DNA from: Halomonas sp. NO4
Lineage (GTDB): Bacteria > Pseudomonadota > Gammaproteobacteria > Pseudomonadales > Halomonadaceae
Length of the DNA stretch: 64,000 nucleotides
NCBI RefSeq assembly: GCF_010994375.1
Contig: NZ_WHMA01000003.1
Span: forward strand, 225,893 to 289,892
Direction: 5' to 3'
Shown: positions 53,017-61,484 of the stretch, in pieces
Numbering within the stretch: position 1 is the stretch's first letter
How the letters are laid out: every line of letters begins with the position of its first letter
The notes under the pieces: model-generated
Told to the model about the DNA's origin: nothing
The model's database searches: none
Seen by the model: only the letters and a program-made list of their open reading frames with translations
Made by a program: the position numbers and the translations under genes

Positions 53017-53754
53017 ATGGCAGCCGACGTCAAGCGCCCCAGTGGCCGCGCGCCCGACCAGCCCCGCGAGATTCGCCTGACCCGCGACTACACCCGCCAT
53101 GCCGAGGGTTCGGTGTTGGTGGAGTTCGGCGACACCAAGGTGCTGTGCAACGCCAGCGTCGAGGCCGGGGTGCCGCGCTGGCTGCGCGGCAAGGGTCAGG
53201 GCTGGATAACTGCCGAGTACGGCATGCTGCCGCGGGCCACGCACACCCGCGGCGGCCGTGAAGCCACTCGCGGCAAGCAGGGCGGACGCACCTTGGAGAT
53301 CCAGCGGCTGATCGGCCGTTCGCTGCGCGCGGCGGTGAACCTCAAGAAGCTCGGCGAGTACACCATCACGGTGGACTGCGACGTCATCCAGGCCGACGGC
53401 GGTACCCGTACCGCCTCGATCACCGGCGGCTGCGTGGCGCTGGTCGACGCCATACGCTATCTGCAGCGCAAGAAGCTGATCAAGGGCGACCCTTTCGTGC
53501 AGCTGATCAGCTCCGTCTCGGTGGGGCTCTTCAAGGGCGTGCCGGTGGTCGATCTGGACTACCCCGAGGACAGCGGCGCCGACACCGACATGAACGTTGT
53601 GATGGCCGAGTCGGGCGGGCTGATCGAGGTGCAGGGCACCGCCGAGGCGGGCACCTTCTCCCGCGAGGCGCTCAGCGCCATGCTCGACCTGTCGGAGAAG
53701 GCCGGCCATGCGCTCTTCGAGCATCAGCGCGAGGCGCTGGGCATTCGCCGCTAA
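53017..53754 (+). CDS. rph: Ribonuclease PH
   Basis: Phosphorolytic 3'-5' exoribonuclease trimming tRNA 3' ends. 245 aa. '[29 protein letters not shown]', '[37 protein letters not shown]' (phosphate-binding Arg), and '[19 protein letters not shown]' (metal Asp). AGAGGACC precedes ATG 53017. Convergent with crc across the structured repeat. Confidence 0.95.
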   Translation: MAADVKRPSGRAPDQPREIRLTRDYTRHAEGSVLVEFGDTKVLCNASVEAGVPRWLRGKGQGWITAEYGMLPRATHTRGGREATRGKQGGRTLEIQRLIGRSLRAAVNLKKLGEYTITVDCDVIQADGGTRTASITGGCVALVDAIRYLQRKKLIKGDPFVQLISSVSVGLFKGVPVVDLDYPEDSGADTDMNVVMAESGGLIEVQGTAEAGTFSREALSAMLDLSEKAGHALFEHQREALGIRR

Positions 53755-53769
53755 GATCATTCTAATGCA

Positions 53770-53940
53770 AGGGGAACGCTGATTTATGTCGCGAGCGATG
53801 AGAGGCTGGTCGCCGCCGGAGCGCAGCTCCCGGAGTGTAGCCTGCTACATGAGGAGACGACCGGGCCGGCGCACCGGCATCGCCGGCGGCCAGCTGTCTT
53901 TGGCAAGGGCCCGAGCGCAGCAATAAATCAGTGTTTCCCT
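53770..53940. repeat. Structured repeat element, copy B (MITE-like, multi-hairpin)
   Basis: 171 bp with arms AGGGGAACGCTGATTTAT (53770-53787) and ATAAATCAGTGTTTCCCT (53923-53940), 16 of 18 paired. The core 53806-53893 is 88 bp, equal to copy A except for 3 substitutions. The right spacer is 14 bp longer than in copy A. The arm bases next to the core differ from copy A (TTTAT/ATAAA against TTCAC/GTGAA) on both sides at once, so pairing is kept. It fills the gap between convergent rph and crc. Confidence 0.85.
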
Positions 53941-53943
53941 AAA

Positions 53944-53977
53944 GCAGTGCGCCGGCCTATCAAGGCCGGCGCACTGC
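53944..53977. terminator. Bidirectional terminator-like hairpin between rph and crc
   Basis: GCAGTGCGCCGGCC (53944-53957), loop TATCAA, exact complement GGCCGGCGCACTGC (53964-53977). Perfect 14-bp stem between convergent genes, only 3 bp from the end of repeat copy B. Confidence 0.75.
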
Positions 53978-54014
53978 GTCCCGGGCGGACCGGAACGGCG
54001 ACGTAGGGGAGGCG

Positions 54015-54782
54015 TTACAGCGGCAGGTCGTACTCCACGATCAGCGGGGCGAACTCGCTGAAGGTGGCGTCGTAGTCGATCCAGGCGTCCACCACGTGAC
54101 GGCGGAAGTTGGGCCCCACGATCTGGTAGTCGATGCGCCAGCCCTCCTGGCGGGAGCGCGGCACTTCCTGGTCGAGCTTGGGCCACCAGGTGTACTCGCC
54201 GGCGTCGCGGTTGATCTCGCGGAAGGTGTCGATGAAGCCGGTGGGGCCGAACACCTGATCCATCCAGGCACGCTCCTCGGGCTTGAAGCCGGGAGTAGCC
54301 TGGTTGTCCGCCCAGTTGGCCAGGTCGATGGTCTTGTGGGCGACATGCCAGGTGCCGCAGATGATGTACTCGCGTCGCTTGCGCGCCATCTTGGCGAGGT
54401 ATTCCTGATACTGGGCCATGAAGGCCTGCTTGGCGGCGTAGTCGCTGCCGTCGGGCATCAGGAAGCTGGCGATGCTGAAGCGGTCGTAGTCGGCCTGCAG
54501 GAAGCGCGCCTCGTGGTCGCACTGCGGAAAGCCCAGGCCGTACATGATGGCCTTGGGAATCTTGCGGCAGTAGAGCCCCACGCCGGAAAAGCCGTCCTGC
54601 TCGGCGTCGAGGAAGTAGCCCTCGTAGCCTTCCGGGTAGAGGATGCTGTCGTCGAGCTCGAAGCTCTTGGCCTTGAGGTTCTGCACGCAGACGACATCGG
54701 CGTCCTGGCCGGCCAGCCAGTCGAGGAAGCCGCGGTCGACCGCCTCGCGGATGCCGTTGACATTGATGGTGGCAATTTTCAT
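54015..54782 (-). CDS. crc: Catabolite repression control protein Crc (degenerate exonuclease III fold)
   Basis: 255 aa with the AP-endonuclease/ExoIII fold (starts MKIATINVNGIREAVDRGF), but the catalytic set is gone. The metal Glu of QETK is N35 (VQNLKAK), the GDxN pair is T144/H146 in 'CGTWHVAHKTIDLANW', and the SDH motif is S-E243-F244 in 'TFSEFAPLIVEYD'. Lines such as 'RREYIICGTWHVAHK' and 'PGFKPEERAWMDQVFG' parallel Pseudomonas Crc, and the gene sits between rph and pyrE as crc does there. In Pseudomonas, Crc works with Hfq to block translation of catabolic and transport mRNAs. Automated tools may label it exodeoxyribonuclease III. ATG 54782 gives the family start. Confidence 0.85.
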   Translation of the reverse strand: MKIATINVNGIREAVDRGFLDWLAGQDADVVCVQNLKAKSFELDDSILYPEGYEGYFLDAEQDGFSGVGLYCRKIPKAIMYGLGFPQCDHEARFLQADYDRFSIASFLMPDGSDYAAKQAFMAQYQEYLAKMARKRREYIICGTWHVAHKTIDLANWADNQATPGFKPEERAWMDQVFGPTGFIDTFREINRDAGEYTWWPKLDQEVPRSRQEGWRIDYQIVGPNFRRHVVDAWIDYDATFSEFAPLIVEYDLPL

Positions 54783-54786
54783 ACAT

Positions 54787-54846
54787 GGTCCCTTTGACGT
54801 CGCGCGTGTATGATACCCGACGTTTCGACGTTTGGGTAAAGGGACC
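54787..54846. promoter_or_regulatory. Symmetric and tandem repeats in the divergent crc-pyrE region
   Basis: GGTCCCTTT (54787-54795) and its complement AAAGGGACC (54838-54846) bracket 42 bp that include the tandem 8-mer CGACGTTT twice (54818-54833). The arrangement sits beside the crc start and about 90 bp before pyrE. It could be an operator or a leader structure; no known consensus is recognised. Confidence 0.45.
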
Positions 54847-54936
54847 GTCGCGAAAGACGTGCTATGGGGCTCGGATTCGCGGGCCGACCCGGCGTCGCAC
54901 GAGGTTGAGACACCAGGGGGAGCCGTGGCGGCCAGC

Positions 54937-55611
54937 ATGCAAGCCTACCAGCGTGAGTTCATCGAGTTCGCCATCGACCAGGGGGTACTCCGGTTCGGCG
55001 AGTTCACCCTCAAGTCGGGGCGGGTCAGCCCCTACTTCTTCAACGCCGGCCTGTTCAGGACCGGCGCCGCCCTGGCCCGCTTGGGGCGCTTCTACGCCCG
55101 GGCGATCGCCGAGCGCGGGCCGCACTTCGACATGCTCTTCGGCCCCGCCTACAAGGGCATTCCCCTGGCGGCCACCACCGCCGTGGCGCTGGCCGACCAT
55201 CACGGTCGCGACCTGCCCTACGCCTTCAACCGCAAGGAGGCCAAGGCCCACGGCGAGGGCGGTAACATTGTCGGCGCACCGCTGGCCGGTCACATCCTGA
55301 TCATCGACGACGTGATCACTGCCGGCACCGCCATCCGCGAGGTGATGACGCTGATCAAGGCGGCCGGTGCCGAGGCCGCCGGGGTGGTGATCGCTTTGGA
55401 TCGCCAGGAGCGCGGTCAGGCTGACGGGGAGGCAAACGGCCAGAGCGCCATCCAGGAAGTCGAGGCGCGCTACGCCATGCCGGTGGTGAGCATCGTCACG
55501 CTGGATATGGTGCTCGCCTACCTCGAGGAGCGAGGCGGCGAGGCCTTCCAGGCGCACGCCGAGGCGATCCGCGACTACCGGGCGCGCTACGGGGTGGCGA
55601 CCTCCGACTGA
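54937..55611 (+). CDS. pyrE: Orotate phosphoribosyltransferase
   Basis: Converts orotate and PRPP to OMP in pyrimidine synthesis. 224 aa. '[29 protein letters not shown]' start, '[12 protein letters not shown]', and the PRPP motif '[16 protein letters not shown]'. ATG 54937 matches Pseudomonas PyrE; GTG 54925 is nearer to the AGGGGGAG at 54914-54921 and could add four residues. Divergent from crc; trmL follows 9 bp later. Confidence 0.94.
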   Translation: MQAYQREFIEFAIDQGVLRFGEFTLKSGRVSPYFFNAGLFRTGAALARLGRFYARAIAERGPHFDMLFGPAYKGIPLAATTAVALADHHGRDLPYAFNRKEAKAHGEGGNIVGAPLAGHILIIDDVITAGTAIREVMTLIKAAGAEAAGVVIALDRQERGQADGEANGQSAIQEVEARYAMPVVSIVTLDMVLAYLEERGGEAFQAHAEAIRDYRARYGVATSD

Positions 55612-55620
55612 GCGGCCGCC

Positions 55621-56103
55621 ATGCTCGACGTCGTCCTCTACCAGCCCGAGATCCCGCCCAATACCGGCAACCTGATCCGGCTGTGTGCCAATACCGGCTT
55701 TCGCCTGCACCTGATCGAGCCGCTGGGCTTCGTGCTCGACGACAAGCGCCTGCGCCGCGCCGGGCTCGACTACCACGAATGGGCGGCCGTGCGCGTGCAT
55801 CGCGACTGGGCGGCGTACCTCGAGGCGGCAGCGCCCGAGCGGGTGTTCGCCGTCTCGACCCGCGGGCGCACCGGCTACCACGAGCCGGCGTATCGCCCCG
55901 GCGATGCCCTAGTGTTCGGCCCCGAGACCCGCGGCCTGCCCCAGGCCATGCTCGACGCGCTGCCCGAGGCTCAGCGCCTACGCATTCCCATGCGCCCCGA
56001 GAGCCGCAGCCTCAACCTCTCCAATGCCGGCGCCATTCTGGTGTATGAAGCCTGGCGCCAGCTCGGCTTTGCCGGTGCGATGACACCCGAGGCACGCCCA
56101 TGA
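55621..56103 (+). CDS. trmL: tRNA (cytidine(34)-2'-O)-methyltransferase TrmL
   Basis: SPOUT methyltransferase acting on wobble position 34 of tRNA-Leu isoacceptors. 160 aa. '[21 protein letters not shown]' start, '[10 protein letters not shown]' and '[19 protein letters not shown]' form the SAM-knot. The stop overlaps the rep start by 4 nt (ATGA). Confidence 0.93.
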   Translation: MLDVVLYQPEIPPNTGNLIRLCANTGFRLHLIEPLGFVLDDKRLRRAGLDYHEWAAVRVHRDWAAYLEAAAPERVFAVSTRGRTGYHEPAYRPGDALVFGPETRGLPQAMLDALPEAQRLRIPMRPESRSLNLSNAGAILVYEAWRQLGFAGAMTPEARP

Positions 56104-58178
56104 GCATTCAGCAGCGCCTGGCCAAGTTGAACCCCCGCCAGCAGGCAGCGGTGCGCTACATCGATGGCCCCTGCCTGGTGCTGGCCGGCGCCGGCTCGGG
56201 CAAGACCAGCGTGATCACCACCAAGATCGCCTACCTGGTGCAGGAGTGCGGCCTGAGCGCCCGGCGCATTGCCGCGGTGACCTTCACCAACAAGGCGGCC
56301 CGCGAGATGAAGGAGCGGGTGGGGCAGATGCTCAAGGGCAAAGAGGGCCACGGGCTGACCGTCTCCACCTTCCACACCCTGGGACTCAACATCATCCGCC
56401 GCGAGCTTGCCGCGCTCGGGTATCGCCCCGGCTTCTCGCTGTTCGACCCGGAGGACGCCAAGGCGCTGCTGCGCGACCTGCTGCACAAGGACGCCCAGGT
56501 CGACGCCGAGGTGATCAATCGCGTGCAGCACCAGATCTCGGCGTGGAAGAACGATCTGGTGCTGCCCGGCGAGGCCCTCTCCCACGCCGCGGACCAGGAC
56601 GCACTCTTCGCCGCCCGCGCCTACGATGCCTACGTGCGCCACCTCAAGGCCTACAATGCGGTGGACTTCGACGACCTCATCCTGCTGCCGGTGGTGCTGC
56701 TGCGCGACGACCCCGAGGCGCTGGCGCGCTGGCGCAAGCGCATCCACTACATGCTGGTGGACGAGTACCAGGACACCAACGTCAGCCAGTACCTGCTGGT
56801 CAAGCTGCTGATGGGCGAGCGCGCTACCTTCACCGTGGTGGGTGACGACGATCAGTCGATTTACGCCTGGCGCGGCGCGCGGCCCGAGAACCTGGTGACC
56901 CTGGGCGAGGACTTTCCGCGCCTCAACGTCATCAAGCTGGAGCAGAACTACCGCTCCACCGGTACCATCCTGCGCGCCGCCAACACCCTGATCGCCAACA
57001 ACCCCCACGTCTACGACAAGACGCTGTGGTCGGAGATGGGCGAGGGGGCGGCGATCCGCGTGGTCGTCAACCGCCACGAGGAGGCCGAGGCCGAGCGGGT
57101 GGCCAGCGAGATATTGACGCGGCGCATCAAGGAGCGGGCCGAGTGGCGCGACTTCGCCGTGCTCTACCGCGGCAACTTCCAGGCACGGCTGCTCGAGCTC
57201 AAGCTGCAGCACTACCAGATTCCCTACAAGCTTTCCGGCGGCACGTCGTTCTTCTCGCGCAACGAGATCAAGGACGCCATGGCCTACCTGCGGCTGTTGA
57301 TCAACCCGGCCGACGACAACGCTTTCCTGCGCATCGTCAACGTGCCGCGCCGCGAGATCGGCCCCGGCACCCTGGAGAAGCTCGCCAACTACGCCAACGA
57401 CCAGGCCAGCGGGCGTCGTCTCTCGCTGTTCGCCGCCAGCCAGGAGCTGGGCCTGGCCGAGCAGCTGCCGACCCGCGCCGTGGAGCGCCTGGGCCGCTTC
57501 ACCCACTTCATCGACGGCGTGCGCCGGCGCATGGACGGCGGCGATGCCATCGCCGCCATCCGCGACATGCTGCGCGAGATGGACTACGAGGCGTGGCTCT
57601 ACCAGAACGCCAGCGCTCCGACCATCGCCGAGCGGCGCATGGCCAACGTCTGGACGCTGATCGACCAGCTCGAGAAGTCGCTGCAGGCTGCCCCTGAAGA
57701 AGTGAGCCCCGAAGACGTCGCGGCCAGCGAGGAGACCGAGACCGACGGCGTGGAGGCGGCCATCTCGCGGCTGGTGCTGCGCGATATCCTCGAACAGCAG
57801 GCCGAGGAGGACGACTCCGACCGGGTGCAGCTGCTCACCATGCACGCCGCCAAGGGGCTGGAGTTCCCCCACGTCTATTTGATGGGCCTGGAGGAGGAGC
57901 TGCTGCCCCACCGCAACGCCGTGGAAGCGGGCACGGTGGAGGAGGAGCGGCGCCTCGCCTACGTGGGCATCACCCGGGCGCGGCGCACGCTCACCCTGAC
58001 GCTGGCTCGCCAGCGCAAGGCCTACGGCGAGCTGATGGACTGCACGCCCAGCCGCTTCCTCGACGAGTTGCCGGAGGCGGACCTGGAGTGGGAGGGGCGC
58101 GCCGACAAGGAGGATCCGGCCAAGAAGCAGGCGCGCGGCCAGGATGCCATCGCCGGGCTGCGCTCTCTACTCGGCTGA
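56100..58178 (+). CDS. rep: ATP-dependent DNA helicase Rep
   Basis: 3'-5' SF1A helicase that clears proteins ahead of replication forks. 692 aa (E. coli 673). Starts '[18 protein letters not shown]'; motif [11 protein letters not shown], '[19 protein letters not shown]', II 'VDEYQDTN', III '[15 protein letters not shown]', V '[17 protein letters not shown]', VI '[12 protein letters not shown]'. The RecD-type 2A/2B spacing and the '[13 protein letters not shown]' stretch are Rep-like. It lacks the UvrD C-terminal Tudor extension. Convergent with the cytochrome gene. Confidence 0.93.
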   Translation: MSIQQRLAKLNPRQQAAVRYIDGPCLVLAGAGSGKTSVITTKIAYLVQECGLSARRIAAVTFTNKAAREMKERVGQMLKGKEGHGLTVSTFHTLGLNIIRRELAALGYRPGFSLFDPEDAKALLRDLLHKDAQVDAEVINRVQHQISAWKNDLVLPGEALSHAADQDALFAARAYDAYVRHLKAYNAVDFDDLILLPVVLLRDDPEALARWRKRIHYMLVDEYQDTNVSQYLLVKLLMGERATFTVVGDDDQSIYAWRGARPENLVTLGEDFPRLNVIKLEQNYRSTGTILRAANTLIANNPHVYDKTLWSEMGEGAAIRVVVNRHEEAEAERVASEILTRRIKERAEWRDFAVLYRGNFQARLLELKLQHYQIPYKLSGGTSFFSRNEIKDAMAYLRLLINPADDNAFLRIVNVPRREIGPGTLEKLANYANDQASGRRLSLFAASQELGLAEQLPTRAVERLGRFTHFIDGVRRRMDGGDAIAAIRDMLREMDYEAWLYQNASAPTIAERRMANVWTLIDQLEKSLQAAPEEVSPEDVAASEETETDGVEAAISRLVLRDILEQQAEEDDSDRVQLLTMHAAKGLEFPHVYLMGLEEELLPHRNAVEAGTVEEERRLAYVGITRARRTLTLTLARQRKAYGELMDCTPSRFLDELPEADLEWEGRADKEDPAKKQARGQDAIAGLRSLLG

Positions 58179-58229
58179 GGGCTCATTGCCGGGATAGGCT
58201 TGGCTGTGGGGAACCGACCCACGAAAACA

Positions 58230-58245
58230 GGGCGCCTTGGCGCCC
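58230..58245 (-). terminator. Terminator of the cytochrome gene (minus strand)
   Basis: Self-complementary GGGCGC-CTTG-GCGCCC (58230-58245). On the minus strand it is followed by TGTTTTCG, a short T-tract. It lies between the convergent rep and cytochrome genes. Confidence 0.65.
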
Positions 58246-58269
58246 CGGTTGTTGCTGCTGTGATGGCGG

Positions 58270-59235
58270 TTACTGCACCGGCTCGACCAGGTAGTTGGTG
58301 GCGGCCTTCACCTCGTCATCGGAGAGGTTGGGGTTGCCACCCTTGGCCGGCATGGCGTTGAAGCCGTTGATGGAGTTGTCGTAGAGGGTCTCGATGCCCT
58401 TCTCCATGCGATCGGCCCACTGCTCCTCGTTGCCACGCACTGGGGCGCCGGCGGCGCCGGTCTCGTGGCAGGCCATGCACACCTGGTTGTAGATCGCCTC
58501 GCCGTCGATGTCGGCATGCGCGGGCGCGTCGCCTTCGGCGGCGTCCTCCTCGGTGGCGGCCTCTTCCTCGTCGCCGGCAGCGGCTTCTTCCTCGGTGGCG
58601 GCCTCTTCCTCGTCGCCGGCAGCGGCGTCCTCCTCGGTGGCGGCTTCTTCCCCGGTGGCGGCCTCTTCCTCGTCGCCGGCAGCGGCGTCCTCCTCGGTGG
58701 CGGCCTCTTCCTCGTCGCCGGCAGCAGAGTCTTCCTCGGTGGCGGCGGCCTCTTCCTCAGCGGCGGCGTCAGCCTCGCCGGCGACTTCCGGCACGTCCAT
58801 CACCGGCTCGACCAGGTGGGCGGTAGCGGCTTCGACTTCCGCGTCGGAGAGGTTGGGGTTGCCGCCCCGTGCCGGCATGGCGTTGAAGCCGTTGATGGAG
58901 TGGTCCAGCAGGGTATCAAAGCCCTTGTCGACCCGGCTCGCCCAGGCCTCCTCGTTACCGCGTGTCGGCGCGCCGGCTGCTCCGGTGTCGTGGCAGGCGG
59001 CACAGACGCTGCTGTAGATATCGGCGCCATCGATCTCACCGCCACCGTTGTCCCCGTTGCCGTTGGCGTCGGACTGTGCCGCCTGCGTGCCACAGTCTTC
59101 ACCCTGCAGGCAGAGCTCGCCCACCGGTGCCAGGCGTTCGGCAATGGCATCGCGGTCCACGTCCTGCGCGGTGGCAACGCCCGCGCTCAGGCCCAGGGTG
59201 GCCAGGCACCCCATGATCAGCTTGCTGGATTTCAC
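58270..59235 (-). CDS. Di-haem cytochrome c5-type protein with acidic repeat linker
   Basis: Secreted electron carrier. 321 aa. Signal peptide residues 1-23 (MKSSKLIMGC to 'GVATA'). Two cytochrome c5-like domains: haem motif C78-x-x-C81-H82 (CAACH) with axial Met120 in 'FNAMPARGGNPNLSD', and C253-x-x-C256-H257 (CMACH) with Met295 in 'FNAMPAKGGNPNLSD'. The domains are near-copies, pointing to internal duplication. Between them, residues about 153-238 form an Ala/Glu/Asp-only linker of repeats such as AAAGDEEEAATEED. GTG 59235 is chosen with AAGAGG 8 nt upstream. Partner unknown; cytochrome c5 relatives feed terminal oxidases. Confidence 0.87.
   Translation of the reverse strand: MKSSKLIMGCLATLGLSAGVATAQDVDRDAIAERLAPVGELCLQGEDCGTQAAQSDANGNGDNGGGEIDGADIYSSVCAACHDTGAAGAPTRGNEEAWASRVDKGFDTLLDHSINGFNAMPARGGNPNLSDAEVEAATAHLVEPVMDVPEVAGEADAAAEEEAAATEEDSAAGDEEEAATEEDAAAGDEEEAATGEEAATEEDAAAGDEEEAATEEEAAAGDEEEAATEEDAAEGDAPAHADIDGEAIYNQVCMACHETGAAGAPVRGNEEQWADRMEKGIETLYDNSINGFNAMPAKGGNPNLSDDEVKAATNYLVEPVQ
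58521..58760. repeat. Coding minisatellite in the cytochrome linker
   Basis: Imperfect tandem units of about 42-48 bp built from CCTCGGTGGCGGC, CTCTTCCTCGTCGCC and GGCAGCGGC (plus-strand text). They encode the acidic linker. Unit number is prone to change by slippage without breaking the frame, since units are multiples of 3. Confidence 0.8.
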
Positions 59236-59478
59236 TCTCACCACCTCTTGACGGTCCTGTAATCGTTGTCGACTCGTGACGACGTCCGTTTTCGGCAACA
59301 CGATGGTGCGGGACGCCATGACGCGCACAGTGCGGCCTAGTATACCGACAACGCAAACCGCTGGAAAACGGCCCGGCCCACACCTTTGGCATGAGTGGGC
59401 GCCCTGGCTGGCCGGCCGTGCTCGCAACGGGGTATGGTGGTTGCCACTTCTGCCCGACAACAAGAACACGAGGCGCGC

Positions 59479-60678
59479 GTGTACGACATCATCCTCATCG
59501 GTGGCGGTATCCTGGGGCTGTCCACCGCCATGCAGTTGGCCGAACGCTTCCCGGAGAAAAAGCTGTTGCTTCTCGAGAAAGAGGCCGGGCCGGCGCGCCA
59601 CCAGAGCGGCCACAACAGCGGCGTGATCCATGCCGGTGTCTACTACGCGCCGGGCAGCCTCAAGGCGCGATTCTGCCGCGAGGGCAACCGGGCGACTCGC
59701 GAGTTCTGTGACCGTCACGCCATTCCCTACGACATCTGCGGCAAGCTTCTCGTCGCCACCCGCGAGACGGAAGTCCAGCGCATGGAGGCGCTGTGGGAGC
59801 GCTGCGCCGCCAACGGCCTGGAGCGCGACTGGCTCTCCGCCGATGCCCTGAAGGAGCGCGAGCCCAACGTCACCGGCCTGGCCGGGCTCTACATCCCCTC
59901 CAGCGGCATCGTCGACTTCGCCCGGGTGGCCGAGGCCATGGCGGCCGAGTTCGAGCGGAACGGCGGGCAGATTCGCTACGGCCAGGAAGTGACCGGCTTG
60001 GCGGAGCGCACCGGCGAGGTGCTGGTGACAACCCGCAAGGGCGAGTTCAGCAGCCGCTACCTGGTGAGCTGCAGCGGGCTCATGGCGGATCGTGTCGTGC
60101 GCATGCTCGGTCGCGCGCCAGGATTCATCATCTGTCCCTTCCGCGGCGAGTACTACCGCCTAGCCGACCGCCACGCCAATATCGTGCGCCACCTTATCTA
60201 CCCGATTCCCGACCCCTCGATGCCCTTTCTCGGCGTGCACCTGACGCGCATGATCGACGGTTCGGTGACGGTGGGGCCCAACGCCGTGCTGGCGCTGAAG
60301 CGCGAGGGCTATCGCAAGGGGGACATCTCGCTCCCCGACATGGCGAGACTGTTCAGCGACCCGGGCGTGCTGCGCGTGCTGGGGCGCTACTTCCGGCCCG
60401 GCCTGCACGAATTGAAGAACTCCTTCTATCGCCGTGGCTATCTCAAGGAGGTGCGCAAGTACTGCCCGAGCCTCACCCTCGACGACCTCGAGCCGTGGCC
60501 CGCCGGGGTGCGCGCCCAGGCCGTCTCCCGCGACGGACGCCTCATCGACGACTTCCTGTTCGTCAACACCCGGCGAACGGTGAACGTCTGCAACGCCCCC
60601 TCGCCCGCCGCCACCTCGGCCATCCCCATTGGCCGCCATATCCTGAACAAGGTCGGCGAGATGCTGCAGGGCGGTTGA
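59479..60678 (+). CDS. lhgO: L-2-hydroxyglutarate oxidase LhgO
   Basis: FAD enzyme that oxidises L-2-hydroxyglutarate to 2-oxoglutarate, passing electrons to the membrane quinone pool. 399 aa. FAD motif 'DIILIGGGILGLSTAMQLAE', 'RHQSGHNSGVIHAGVYYAPGSLKA' (the DAO/LhgO histidine region), and 'NAPSPAATSAIPIGRHI' at the end. GTG 59479 gives MYDIILIGGG with GAGG at 5 nt. Divergent from the cytochrome gene. Confidence 0.9.
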   Translation: MYDIILIGGGILGLSTAMQLAERFPEKKLLLLEKEAGPARHQSGHNSGVIHAGVYYAPGSLKARFCREGNRATREFCDRHAIPYDICGKLLVATRETEVQRMEALWERCAANGLERDWLSADALKEREPNVTGLAGLYIPSSGIVDFARVAEAMAAEFERNGGQIRYGQEVTGLAERTGEVLVTTRKGEFSSRYLVSCSGLMADRVVRMLGRAPGFIICPFRGEYYRLADRHANIVRHLIYPIPDPSMPFLGVHLTRMIDGSVTVGPNAVLALKREGYRKGDISLPDMARLFSDPGVLRVLGRYFRPGLHELKNSFYRRGYLKEVRKYCPSLTLDDLEPWPAGVRAQAVSRDGRLIDDFLFVNTRRTVNVCNAPSPAATSAIPIGRHILNKVGEMLQGG

Positions 60679-60745
60679 GCGCCAGGGCAGCGGTGGACAG
60701 CCGCGCCATGGGCGGTTACGATACGGGCCGCTTCATACGAAGCGT

Positions 60746-60822
60746 GCGCCCGTAGCTCAGTTGGATAGAGTGTTGGCCTCCGAAGCCAAAGGTCGCAGGT
60801 TCGAATCCTGCCGGGCGCGCCA
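60746..60822 (+). tRNA. tRNA-Arg, anticodon CCG
   Basis: 77-nt cloverleaf. Acceptor GCGCCCG (60746-60752) pairs with CGGGCGC (60812-60818), then discriminator G and encoded CCA. D-arm GCTCAG; anticodon stem TTGGC/GCCAA around loop CTCCGAA with anticodon CCG at 60780-60782; T-arm GCAGG-TTCGAAT-CCTGC. Reads CGG codons. It is followed at once by a terminator and then an accessory-looking tract, and tRNA 3' ends are common integration points. Confidence 0.97.
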
Positions 60823-60830
60823 GAACATCG

Positions 60831-60865
60831 AAAAAGGGCCTGCGGCATTGCCGTAGGCCCTTTTT
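60831..60865 (+). terminator. Terminator of tRNA-Arg
   Basis: AAAAAGGGCCTGCGGC (60831-60846), loop ATT, GCCGTAGGCCCTTTTT (60850-60865). Fifteen-plus pairs with one G-T, ending in a T-run; A-rich on the left, so it could act in both directions. Confidence 0.93.
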
Positions 60866-61010
60866 CACACCACCTGAACCCTTCGAAACCCCTTGGCGCC
60901 ACTACCGGCACCTTGTTATGGGTGCCTTCTCGTTCAAGATCAGGGCCAGACTTCCACAGCCGGATATTGAACCAAGTCCGATTCATGATTTTCCTTGTCA
61001 ACTTCGCGTG

Positions 61011-61039
61011 TTGCTTCGATGACGGAATGCAATCATAAT
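61011..61039 (+). promoter_or_regulatory. Sigma-70 promoter of mvaT
   Basis: TTGCTT (61011-61016), 17-nt spacer, CATAAT (61034-61039), 33 nt before the mvaT start. The surrounding 60900-61060 region is AT-richer than the rest of the window, as expected where H-NS-type proteins bind their own promoters. Confidence 0.65.
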
Positions 61040-61071
61040 CGGCTTATAAATCAACTTGTGTGGAGTCCCGT

Positions 61072-61446
61072 ATGTCGATCATTTCGTCTTACCTGCAGAA
61101 AGAGCAGCAGCTGAAGCAGCTTCAGGAAGAGCTGGAGCAACTCCAGAACGATGAGCGCCTAAAGGCGGAGCTGAAATTCAAGGAGAAGCTGGAAGCGCTG
61201 ATGCGAGAATATGGCAAGTCAGCAGCCGACGTCATCAGCCTGCTTGATCCTAAGCCGACTGCAGACAAGAGTTCCAGCAGCACGAAAAGTGCTGGTCGAG
61301 CCAAACGCAAGATAAAAATCTACAAAAACCCGAATACCGGAGAAGTTGTAGAAACGCGTGGTGGCAACCAGAAGACCCTGAAAGCGTGGAAGGATGAGTA
61401 TGGCGCTGAAACGGTAGAATCTTGGCTAGTAAGAGTCGAAGGCTAA
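61072..61446 (+). CDS. MvaT-family H-NS-like xenogeneic silencer
   Basis: Coats and silences AT-rich, horizontally acquired DNA. 124 aa. N-terminal coiled coil (residues about 6-50, 'QKEQQLKQLQEELEQLQNDE'), 'EKLEALMREYGKSAADVISLLDP', a flexible linker, and the DNA-binding end 'KRKIKIYKNPNTGEVVETRG' + 'GNQKTLKAWKDEYG', closely parallel to Pseudomonas MvaT/MvaU. GGAG at 61062-61065 precedes ATG 61072. Codon use is less GC-rich than upstream genes. Confidence 0.92.
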   Translation: MSIISSYLQKEQQLKQLQEELEQLQNDERLKAELKFKEKLEALMREYGKSAADVISLLDPKPTADKSSSSTKSAGRAKRKIKIYKNPNTGEVVETRGGNQKTLKAWKDEYGAETVESWLVRVEG

Positions 61447-61454
61447 ATAAGCTT

Positions 61455-61484
61455 ACCCTGCCTGCGAATTATTGCAGGCAGGGT
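61455..61484 (+). terminator. Terminator of mvaT
   Basis: ACCCTGCCTGC (61455-61465), loop GAATTATT, GCAGGCAGGGT (61474-61484), then GCCCGATTTTGGGC, a second small hairpin with a T-run loop. The left arm overlaps the minus-strand end of the broken nuclease frame. Confidence 0.8.

Noticed and set aside
54015..54782. Naming the gene xthA (exodeoxyribonuclease III)
   Set aside because: The catalytic residues are all replaced and the rph/pyrE context is that of crc.
58521..58760. CRISPR-like regular repeats
   Set aside because: Units are degenerate, without unique spacers, and are in frame inside the cytochrome gene, so this is a coding minisatellite.
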